NCBI GenBank assembly: GCA_017450545.1
Contig: JAFSTL010000073.1
Coordinates: 1-14,411, forward strand
Direction: 5' to 3'
DNA from: Alphaproteobacteria bacterium
GTDB lineage: Bacteria > Pseudomonadota > Alphaproteobacteria > RUG11792
DNA: 14,411 nt
The notes under the pieces are model-generated. The model ran no database searches, was not told the origin of the DNA, and saw only the letters and a list, made by a program, of their open reading frames with translations. Below, one piece after another: positions 1 to 5,130 of this stretch. Position numbers and translations under genes: made by a program. How positions within the stretch are numbered: position 1 is the first letter of the stretch; every line of letters starts with the position of its first letter.

Positions 1-1
1 A

Positions 2-1363
2 TTTTCGAAAATATTGGGTGGTGCGGCGGTTGCTGTGGTGGCGACGATGAGCGCACGGGCGATTGAGGTGAAGCATTTTGAGGCGCAGATATACGAGGCT
101 GCGAACATGAAGGAAATCACGAAGCAGGATCCGTTTTTGACGGTCGCAATCAAGGTTTTTCAGGATAGTTATAGGGCGCACCTTGATGAATTGCGTGCGA
201 AAGAAAATCCGTCTGATTTACTGAGAACGGATAATTACAAGTATTTCTTGACGATATACAAAGTTATTATAGAAGAGATGGTTAAGATGGTATTCGGTAT
301 TGAGGTAACCGGAGATAGTGTAAATTATGTAAAACCAAACAAAGATAAAGTAATCGAATGTATATCGGATGAAAGCAATACTTATAAAAGTATAGAATCG
401 TATGACGCATCTAATTGGAACTATTTGTTACTGGTAAATGTGTTAAATCAAGTTAAACACAGCGACCAACAGGTAAACGCACAACTAATCGAAGATACAG
501 CAACACTGATAGAAAAGCAAGATAAATACAATAAATATAAAGCTCAATTGAATAACGCTGTTCATGATATTACTGAATATTTTAATGAATTGGAACTGTA
601 TGGGTATTTAGAACGGGCGAGAGAATGCAAGTGGAATGAAAATGAGCTGGGAACATTTGATACAGAAGAAGAGTTCAAGACTGACAAAAGGAAGACCGCT
701 ATAGAAACAATGGAAAATTTATTCACTGAAATGAAAGTAATGACAAGACGCATACAAGACATAGACGTTGAAGATAAAAATTTGACGAACATACGCGTAA
801 TCAAACCAGAACCCGATCGAATATTTACATTCGAAGGAAAACAATACACACAAAAACAATACAGAGAAAAAAGAGTATACAAAATAATTCAATATAACCA
901 CTCAGTTCACGATATGAAAGGCGACCCAGAATACGACAGAGAAGAAGTCACGGCGTTCACAAACAAGTACTGGCACCCATCAATAACTATACATGGGGTA
1001 AGTTTTGATTATATAGAACTATACTTTTTAGAGTCAATAGGATGGAAAGTGGGCATGAATACCAAGTCAAATGCAATCAAGGTACTACACAAAGCAGAAA
1101 CAAACGAACTAACAGAGGACGAGACGCAATTTCTGGATATCTGGAGCACGAACAACATACTACACGATGTAGACTTTTACCAAGGATGTTACATATATAA
1201 TACCCCTGAACAGGTATGGAAAGACATAAAAAGAAGAATCAGTAAAATAGTCAACCAATACAATAAGAAAAGAAGAGACGGACTCAGGGGCATAGGAAAA
1301 ATTTGCGACTTTCGTGAAGCCTACGAAAACTACGTGAAGGAACTTATACAAAGTCCAATTTAG
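2..1363 (+). CDS. Exported protein of unknown function, paralogue A (5' end outside window)
   Basis: I do not recognise this protein. The reading frame is open to the left edge. A TTG at 14 could start it but has no ribosome binding site, so the true start probably lies just upstream. The first visible residues (FSKILGGAAVAVVATMSARA) look like a signal peptide: a basic residue, a hydrophobic Ala/Val core and an A-R-A cleavage site. The mature part is about 430 residues, hydrophilic and charged, with no membrane segment. Counting from the TTG codon as residue 1, blocks shared with the gene at 11960-13375 are TKQD (36-39), YRA (53-55), YKYFLTIYK (75-83), VFGI (93-96), IEC (114-116), SNWNYLLLVNVLN (133-145) and LNNAVHDITEYF (179-190). 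The C-terminal half does not align obviously with the paralogue. Export to the periplasm or beyond is inferred from the signal peptide. An effector or surface role would be a guess. The 5' part of the gene is G-rich and the later part is A/C-rich on the coding strand. Confidence 0.85.
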   Translation, partial: FSKILGGAAVAVVATMSARAIEVKHFEAQIYEAANMKEITKQDPFLTVAIKVFQDSYRAHLDELRAKENPSDLLRTDNYKYFLTIYKVIIEEMVKMVFGIEVTGDSVNYVKPNKDKVIECISDESNTYKSIESYDASNWNYLLLVNVLNQVKHSDQQVNAQLIEDTATLIEKQDKYNKYKAQLNNAVHDITEYFNELELYGYLERARECKWNENELGTFDTEEEFKTDKRKTAIETMENLFTEMKVMTRRIQDIDVEDKNLTNIRVIKPEPDRIFTFEGKQYTQKQYREKRVYKIIQYNHSVHDMKGDPEYDREEVTAFTNKYWHPSITIHGVSFDYIELYFLESIGWKVGMNTKSNAIKVLHKAETNELTEDETQFLDIWSTNNILHDVDFYQGCYIYNTPEQVWKDIKRRISKIVNQYNKKRRDGLRGIGKICDFREAYENYVKELIQSPI

Positions 1364-1466
1364 AGAGAGATTCACTTTAGCACAGCAATTAATTCGTCGA
1401 TAGAACCGCTAATACGAAATCTGGCGAAGAGTGCTGTTGACTTACATTATTGTGTTCCGTTGCTGC

Positions 1467-1497
1467 TTGTGATTATGCGGTTTAGCTATGGTATAAT
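1467..1497 (+). promoter_or_regulatory. Promoter for rpsU (extended -10)
   Basis: TATAAT at 1492-1497 is preceded by TGG at 1489-1491, giving an extended -10. TTGTGA at 1467-1472 is a possible -35, although the 19-base spacer is long. The predicted transcript start near 1504 leaves a leader of about 36 bases. The leader contains two purine-rich Shine-Dalgarno-like runs: AAGGAGG at 1500-1506 and AGGAGG at 1528-1533. The second is 6 bases from the rpsU ATG and is the likely functional site. Confidence 0.65.
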
Positions 1498-1539
1498 GAA
1501 AGGAGGTTTTGAAGTTTCGATTTAGAGAGGAGGGGGAGT

Positions 1540-1743
1540 ATGGAAGTTACTGTTAGTGGTGAAAATGTTGACCAAGCATTGCGTATTTTAAAAAAGAAGA
1601 TGCAGAGAGAGGGCGTTTATAAGGATATGAAAATACATAGACGTTTTGAAAAGCCTTCAGTGAAGAAAGCACGCAAACGTACCGAATCTTTGCGACGCAC
1701 TAGAAAGCTAAATCGGAGAAGGATGGCGATCGAAGGGTACTAG
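1540..1743 (+). CDS. rpsU: 30S ribosomal protein S21
   Basis: This 67-residue, very basic protein is a small-subunit ribosomal protein that sits near the anti-Shine-Dalgarno region and aids translation initiation. The N-terminal pattern of residues 1-20 (a short strand, then a helix with [14 protein letters not shown]) followed by [13 protein letters not shown] is diagnostic of S21. The C-terminal tail is Arg-rich ([10 protein letters not shown]). The length matches the family. The start is fixed by AGGAGG at 1528-1533, six bases upstream, the strongest ribosome binding site in the window. The gene appears monocistronic: it has its own promoter, and a hairpin plus a new promoter follow before fabI. 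Confidence 0.95.
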   Translation: MEVTVSGENVDQALRILKKKMQREGVYKDMKIHRRFEKPSVKKARKRTESLRRTRKLNRRRMAIEGY

Positions 1744-1756
1744 TATGTTTGGGGAC

Positions 1757-1783
1757 GGAGAGGTGGATATTGCACCTCCCGTT
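1757..1783 (+). terminator. Possible terminator hairpin after rpsU
   Basis: GAGGTG (1760-1765) and CACCTC (1773-1778) form a perfect 6-base stem with a 7-base loop. It can be extended by two G-C pairs across a bulged A at 1759. It lies 14 bases after the rpsU stop and is followed only by GTTTA, not a proper U tract, so intrinsic termination would be weak. Confidence 0.4.
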
Positions 1784-1802
1784 TATGGGGGGATTTGTGC
1801 AT

Positions 1803-1831
1803 TTGCGAATATTGCGATAAGGTGCTATAAT
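1803..1831 (+). promoter_or_regulatory. Promoter for fabI
   Basis: TTGCGA at 1803-1808, a 17-base spacer and TATAAT at 1826-1831 make the best-spaced sigma70-type promoter in the window. TGC at 1823-1825 also makes it an extended -10. The predicted transcript start is near 1838, giving a leader of about 29 bases that is T-rich and has no evident Shine-Dalgarno sequence. Confidence 0.7.
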
Positions 1832-1866
1832 TGCGGTGTCGCTTTTTTTGATCGGATTTTGATTTT

Positions 1867-2649
1867 ATGATGATGCACGGTAAAAAAGGGTTGATAATGG
1901 GGATGGCCAACAAGTTTTCTATTGCTTTTGGTATATCCGAGGCGTTGAAAAATCAAGGCGCTGAGCTAGTTTTTACTGCGCAGAATGAGTATTTTTGCGA
2001 AAAAATTAGCGATATGGCAAAAGAATTTGGTAATCATGATGTCTTCCTTTGCGATGTTTCTAAAGATGGCGAGATAGAGGCCGCATTTGATAAAATTTCC
2101 AGTACTGTTGGTTCGATTGATTTTATCGTTCATTCTATTGCTTTTTCGGATAAAAATGAGTTAACAGGAAAGTATTATAATACCACTCGTTCAAATTTTC
2201 TGAATGCAATGAATATTTCTTGCTATTCATTCACAGAAGTTTGTAAATTTGCTCCAAAATTGATGCCAAACGGAGGCTCCATAGTCACCATGTCCTACTA
2301 TGGCTCGGAGAAGGTCGTTCCGAATTACAATGTTATGGCATTGGCTAAGTCGGCGTTGGAAACGAGCGTGAGGTATTTGGCTAGCGATTTAGGGGAATGC
2401 GGGATTAGAGTGAATGCGATATCAGCTGGCGCGGTCAAAACTTTGGCATCATCTGGTGTTGGTGAATTTTCAAAGATTCTTGCGTATGACCGGAATCGTT
2501 CGCCATTAAGGCGAAATGTGACGCGAGAAGATATAGGCGGCGCCTGTGCATTCCTGGTTAGCGATTTTGCTTCAGGCATAACCGGCGAGATAATGCATGT
2601 TGATTGCGGTTGCAGTACTATCGGCGTGAAGTTCGAAGACGTGAAATGA
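1867..2649 (+). CDS. fabI: Enoyl-[acyl-carrier-protein] reductase (NADH), FabI
   Basis: This enzyme reduces the trans-2-enoyl-ACP double bond in the last step of each cycle of type II fatty acid elongation in the cytosol. It is an SDR-fold protein of 260 residues, the usual FabI length. The FabI signatures are GLIMGMANKFSIAFGI near the N terminus (the cofactor-binding loop of FabI rather than a classical TGxxxGxG), SYYGSEKVVPNYNVMALAK (143-161) with Tyr144, catalytic Tyr154 and Lys161 in the FabI Y-x6-K spacing, RVNAISAGAVKTLA (181-194), and SGITGEIMHVD near the C terminus. The residue after HVD is Cys247, where Gly or Ser is usual. The start is uncertain by up to two codons (ATG ATG ATG at 1867), and no clear ribosome binding site precedes it. 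It is the only clear fatty-acid synthesis gene here and has its own promoter. Confidence 0.95.
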   Translation: MMMHGKKGLIMGMANKFSIAFGISEALKNQGAELVFTAQNEYFCEKISDMAKEFGNHDVFLCDVSKDGEIEAAFDKISSTVGSIDFIVHSIAFSDKNELTGKYYNTTRSNFLNAMNISCYSFTEVCKFAPKLMPNGGSIVTMSYYGSEKVVPNYNVMALAKSALETSVRYLASDLGECGIRVNAISAGAVKTLASSGVGEFSKILAYDRNRSPLRRNVTREDIGGACAFLVSDFASGITGEIMHVDCGCSTIGVKFEDVK

Positions 2650-2761
2650 TGATTTTTGCAAGTTAAAAGGTGTTTAGTTGCATTTATGTTATGTGTTTTC
2701 ATTATGCGAACCGGTGTCACATAGAAAGCCAAATTATGAAAAAAATTTTTCTCAAAGAGGC

Positions 2762-2790
2762 TTGCGCTGGGGGTGTTGACGTGGTATCAT
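2762..2790 (+). promoter_or_regulatory. Promoter for the tRNA-Asp-tadA-rluB unit
   Basis: TTGCGC at 2762-2767, a 17-base spacer and TATCAT at 2785-2790 with TGG at 2782-2784 give an extended -10. Transcription would start near 2797, leaving a 5' tRNA leader of about 23 bases to be removed by RNase P. TTGACG at 2776-2781 is a tempting -35, but no -10 lies at a proper distance from it. Confidence 0.6.
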
Positions 2791-2819
2791 TTTTGTATGC
2801 GATCCGATCGGGATAGATC

Positions 2820-2896
2820 GGGGGAGTAGCTCAACTGGTTAGAGCGCCGCCCTGTCACGGCGGAGGTTGCGGGTTCAAGTCCCGTCTCTCCCGCCA
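2820..2896 (+). tRNA. tRNA-Asp (anticodon GUC)
   Basis: A complete 77-base cloverleaf. The acceptor stem GGGGGAG (2820-2826) pairs with CTCTCCC (2886-2892) with one G-U pair. TA follows at positions 8-9, then the D arm GCTC...GAGC, then the anticodon stem CCGCC/GGCGG (2847-2851/2859-2863) around loop CTGTCAC with anticodon GTC at 2854-2856. The T arm is GCGGG-TTCAAGT-CCCGT. The discriminator is G at 2893, and CCA is encoded at 2894-2896. All features fit tRNA-Asp. The next gene, tadA, begins four bases after the CCA. Confidence 0.97.
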
Positions 2897-2900
2897 GGAA

Positions 2901-3353
2901 ATGTATTCAACAGAGATAATGGAATTTGTTGTATCTTCGTCTGAGAAAGTTGAGGGTGAAGTTCCGGTTGTTGCTGCGATTGCAGTTGGATTGGATGTGC
3001 TGACTATTTGCTCAAACCAAGTTGAACGGAGAAATAAAGTCTGGGCACATGCTGAATTTTTAGCAATCCAGAAAGCTTGCGATATTTTAGATACGAAATA
3101 TTTGGACAAGGCAAGTATGTATGTGAACCTGGAACCGTGCGCATTTTGCGCAAGTGCGCTTGAAAAAGTCCGAATAAATGAAATTTTCTTTGGCGCGTAT
3201 GATGAGAAATGTGGCGCAATTGTGCACGGCATACGCCTTTTCGACCAATCAATGATAAAACCAAAAATCATTGGAGGCATTCAAGAACGCAGATGTTCTG
3301 AAATAATCAGAAATTTTTTCATAAATATAAGAAAGGAGAGAAAAAATGAATAA
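2901..3353 (+). CDS. tadA: tRNA-specific adenosine deaminase TadA
   Basis: TadA deaminates adenosine 34 of tRNA-Arg(ACG) to inosine so that one tRNA reads CGU, CGC and CGA codons. The protein has 150 residues and is a cytidine/deoxycytidylate-deaminase fold enzyme. The zinc and catalytic residues are all visible: H50-A-E52 (zinc ligand and proton shuttle) and E-P-C80-x-x-C83 (two zinc ligands). EVPVVAAIAV (20-29) is the usual first core strand. The DPT that normally precedes HAE is replaced by KVW (residues 46-48). The ATG at 2901 is four bases after the tRNA-Asp CCA, and the only purine-rich sequence (AGGA, 2896-2899) overlaps the tRNA end and is too close to the ATG. An alternative start at 2919 (Met7) has a weak AGAG upstream but would remove part of helix 1. 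The gene overlaps rluB by 8 bases, so the two are translationally coupled. Confidence 0.92.
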   Translation: MYSTEIMEFVVSSSEKVEGEVPVVAAIAVGLDVLTICSNQVERRNKVWAHAEFLAIQKACDILDTKYLDKASMYVNLEPCAFCASALEKVRINEIFFGAYDEKCGAIVHGIRLFDQSMIKPKIIGGIQERRCSEIIRNFFINIRKERKNE

Positions 3354-4122
3354 GCAAGTAAGGTTAAATAAAGCATTGTCAATGATTGGAATTTGTTCGC
3401 GTCGAGATGCAGAAAAGCTTATAGCGACCGGGCAAGTCTCGGTAAACGGACAGAAGGTGCCTGAATTGGGAAGCAGAATTTGTGTAGGCGATACAATACA
3501 GATTTGTGATAAACAGTATGTTTTTAACATAAGAAAGCAAACGAAAATTTGGTTATATTATAAACCAGTTGGGATTATCACATCTCACAGAGATGACCGA
3601 GGACGACGTACTGTTTTCGATGAGGTAAAATCCAAGATAAATGAGCGCGTGATATCGGTTGGTCGACTGGATATCAACTCTGAAGGACTGCTGTTACTAA
3701 CGAATGATAGCGACTTCGCGCGCCGCGCAGAATCTCCCCAAACAGGCTGGAAACGGCACTATAAGGTTCGGGCATTTGGCGAAATTTCAGACGAAAAATT
3801 GTCAACCATGAGACAAGGAGTAACAATCCGAGGCATACGATATGCACCAATGGAAATTGAGATGTTAAAAGCATCTTCCGGAAGAAATCACTGGTTCAAG
3901 TGCGTCTTAAGCGAGGGAAAAAACCGAGAAATAAGAAAAATTTTTGATCACTTTGGTTTGAGCGTAAACAGACTAATTCGAACACAATACGGTGATTTTT
4001 CAATAACGAACGATATGAAACCAGGTGACGTTGTGATGGTGAAAGTAACTGACCATCAGCCTCAGGCAATATCGTCTCCATCGTCAGGGCTTCCAAAGGA
4101 CAAAACTCGTATTTTGTTGTGA
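3346..4122 (+). CDS. rluB: Ribosomal large-subunit pseudouridine synthase, RsuA/RluB family
   Basis: This enzyme isomerises a uridine in rRNA to pseudouridine. In the RluB branch the target is in the peptidyl-transferase region of 23S rRNA. The protein has 258 residues. An N-terminal S4 RNA-binding domain (about 4-60, with RLNKALSMIGICSRRDAEKLI) is followed by the synthase domain, which begins at WLYYKPVGIITS. The catalytic aspartate is D109 in VGRLDINSEGLLLLTND. The family motif EGKNREIRKIFDHFG lies at 190-204. AGGAG, 6 bases before the ATG, supports the start, inside the end of tadA. The last 20 or so residues are a Ser/Pro/Lys tail beyond the conserved fold. RluB versus RsuA, RluE or RluF cannot be settled from motifs alone, but the S4 domain and the alphaproteobacterial setting favour RluB. 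The 3' end overlaps a possible minus-strand ORF by about 60 bases. Confidence 0.88.
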   Translation: MNKQVRLNKALSMIGICSRRDAEKLIATGQVSVNGQKVPELGSRICVGDTIQICDKQYVFNIRKQTKIWLYYKPVGIITSHRDDRGRRTVFDEVKSKINERVISVGRLDINSEGLLLLTNDSDFARRAESPQTGWKRHYKVRAFGEISDEKLSTMRQGVTIRGIRYAPMEIEMLKASSGRNHWFKCVLSEGKNREIRKIFDHFGLSVNRLIRTQYGDFSITNDMKPGDVVMVKVTDHQPQAISSPSSGLPKDKTRILL

Positions 4123-4274
4123 ATTTTTGCTATCTCATTATTCAATCTGATGGCTTGCAAACTCTGTATTTTCCCATCACTTTTATTTACTAATACTGCC
4201 AGTTCATTTTGCATCTGCTTTTCTTGCATTTGCAAATTACGCAATTCATTCTTCCCAACAGAATAGAAAGACAT
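4062..4274 (-). CDS. Possible small coiled-coil protein, convergent with rluB
   Basis: A 70-residue reading frame on the minus strand occupies most of the gap between rluB and the next plus-strand gene. Its last 60 bases overlap the 3' end of rluB. The product is Gln/Leu/Asn/Lys-rich with a heptad-like spacing of hydrophobic residues (ELRNLQMQEKQMQNELAVLV, residues 10-29, and a second stretch to about residue 58), so a short two-segment coiled coil is plausible. There is no signal peptide or known domain. TTGACA on the minus strand at 4331-4326 could be a -35, but the -10 at the proper distance is weak. No good ribosome binding site precedes the ATG, AGGAAC being too far away. It may be a spurious frame. 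Its protein-like composition is the main argument for it. Confidence 0.35.
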   Translation of the reverse strand: MSFYSVGKNELRNLQMQEKQMQNELAVLVNKSDGKIQSLQAIRLNNEIAKIHNKIRVLSFGSPDDGDDIA

Positions 4275-4432
4275 AACAACGTTAATCCAAGTTCCTATAA
4301 CACATAATTAACCATTTATAATAATTTGTCAACTGGTGGCTTACCTGCTTTTGTCAATACAAATAAAAATTCCACAAATTAATGGTTTTTTAATTTTTAG
4401 ATTATAGGCTTTAAGGTGAGGATGATAACGTG
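4123..4432. other. AT-rich intergenic region between rluB and the exported coiled-coil gene
   Basis: The stretch is 310 bases. The left part holds the weak minus-strand ORF. The right part (about 4280-4412) is strongly AT-rich and carries two copies of TTGTCAA (4326-4332 and 4351-4357, 25 bases apart), which read as TTGACAA on the minus strand. I cannot place a convincing -10 for the plus-strand gene; GATTAT at 4400-4405 is the nearest candidate. No hairpin terminator for rluB is visible. Confidence 0.4.
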
Positions 4433-5017
4433 ATGAGTTTTGATATGAAGAAAATGTTTTATGCTGGACTGGTTATTTTGCTCCTTTCCCCGGAGGATGG
4501 AGTTTGTAAGGGGCAGATTTTTAGTTCTGCAAATAGCGCTATTGCAGGAGCGACGAACTCAGGGAAATCTACTATCAGTCAAATTGGTAACCTTGCGACA
4601 GATGTCGGAAATGCTTTGCAAAACATTTTGGGAGCATCTCAGAAGACTATGCAACAGGTGCAAGATGCTAAGAAACAATTTGATTTTAGCAAAAAAGAAA
4701 CTAAAAAACTACTCAAATCAAAGAAAAAAGAAATAAAAGAAAGTACAACTGATGCTTTAAAAGATCAAAAAAGGGCGATTGAAGAACAAAAGGCTCAAAT
4801 TATGGCGCAAAATAAATTGCGACTTGATGCAATGAAAGCTCAGTTGCAACAAGAAGAAGCAAGGCAAAAAGCGCAAATGAAAGCTTTAAATCAGCAAATA
4901 TCTGCGACCCAAAAGGAAATGAACAAGGCGCAAGAAAAAGAGGAAACTCAAAAGAAAGCGCAGGAGATTATTGCAAGATTAAAGCTGGAACAAATGGCAA
5001 ATCAGAAAAGAAAATGA
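4433..5017 (+). CDS. Exported Lys/Gln-rich coiled-coil protein, function unknown
   Basis: I do not recognise this 194-residue protein. Near the N terminus MKKMFYAGLVILLLSPEDGVC looks like a short signal peptide: two lysines, then a hydrophobic run YAGLVILLL. No lipobox is present. A Gly/Ala/Ser/Asn-rich region follows (about 28-70), and from about residue 70 to the end the chain is almost purely helical and rich in Lys, Gln, Glu and Ala, with the spacing of a long coiled coil. This would make an elongated periplasmic or secreted rod. Starts are possible at GTG 4430, ATG 4433 and ATG 4445. AAGGTGAGG (4413-4421) lies 8 and 11 bases before the first two, and I chose the ATG at 4433. A signal peptide is obtained from any of the three. 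The gene is flanked by a hairpin terminator and looks monocistronic. Confidence 0.8.
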   Translation: MSFDMKKMFYAGLVILLLSPEDGVCKGQIFSSANSAIAGATNSGKSTISQIGNLATDVGNALQNILGASQKTMQQVQDAKKQFDFSKKETKKLLKSKKKEIKESTTDALKDQKRAIEEQKAQIMAQNKLRLDAMKAQLQQEEARQKAQMKALNQQISATQKEMNKAQEKEETQKKAQEIIARLKLEQMANQKRK

Positions 5018-5022
5018 ACACT

Positions 5023-5049
5023 GGGGCAGCAAGGCGCCCCTTCGCTTTA
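5023..5049 (+). terminator. Probable intrinsic terminator after the coiled-coil gene
   Basis: GGGGC (5023-5027) and GCCCC (5036-5040) form a 5-base all-GC stem with an 8-base loop, beginning 5 bases after the stop codon. It is followed by TTCGCTTTATT, an interrupted T tract. This separates the coiled-coil gene from the ntrY promoter. Confidence 0.6.
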
Positions 5050-5091
5050 TTGCAACAAATTCTAGGCAGATGATGTGATTTGTGACAAACA

Positions 5092-5100
5092 TGCTACAAT
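5092..5100 (+). promoter_or_regulatory. Promoter for the ntrYX-trkA-prmC operon (extended -10)
   Basis: TACAAT at 5095-5100 is preceded by TGC at 5092-5094. No good -35 lies 16-18 bases upstream; TTGTGA at 5080-5085 is too close. Predicted start near 5107, about 24 bases before the ntrY ATG, whose leader has only a weak ribosome binding site (GAAG at 5120-5123). Confidence 0.5.
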
Positions 5101-5130
5101 CTAAATCGCAAGGCGTTTTGAAGAATCTTT

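Noticed and set aside
14..16. TTG at 14 as the true start of paralogue A
   Set aside because: No ribosome binding site is present, the frame is open to the window edge, and starting here would remove the basic residue of the signal peptide. The start most likely lies upstream of the window.
1382..1437. ACAGCA...TGCTGT inverted repeat after paralogue A as a terminator
   Set aside because: The arms are six bases with a loop of over 40 bases and no T tract follows.
2776..2801. TTGACG (2776) with TATGCG (2796) as the tRNA promoter
   Set aside because: The spacer is only 14 bases; TTGCGC-N17-TATCAT fits better and has an extended -10.
2855..3280. Minus-strand frames opposite tRNA-Asp/tadA, and similar long antisense frames opposite fabI, ntrY, ntrX, trkA and the transporter
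   Set aside because: They lie over well-identified genes, give no recognisable domains, and have no promoter or ribosome binding site; they are by-products of codon use on the opposite strand.
4547..4570. GATNSGKS in the exported coiled-coil protein matches the P-loop pattern GxxxxGK(S/T)
   Set aside because: It sits in a short Gly/Ala/Ser/Asn-rich linker just after a signal peptide, with no Walker B or nucleotide-binding fold around it; a chance match.
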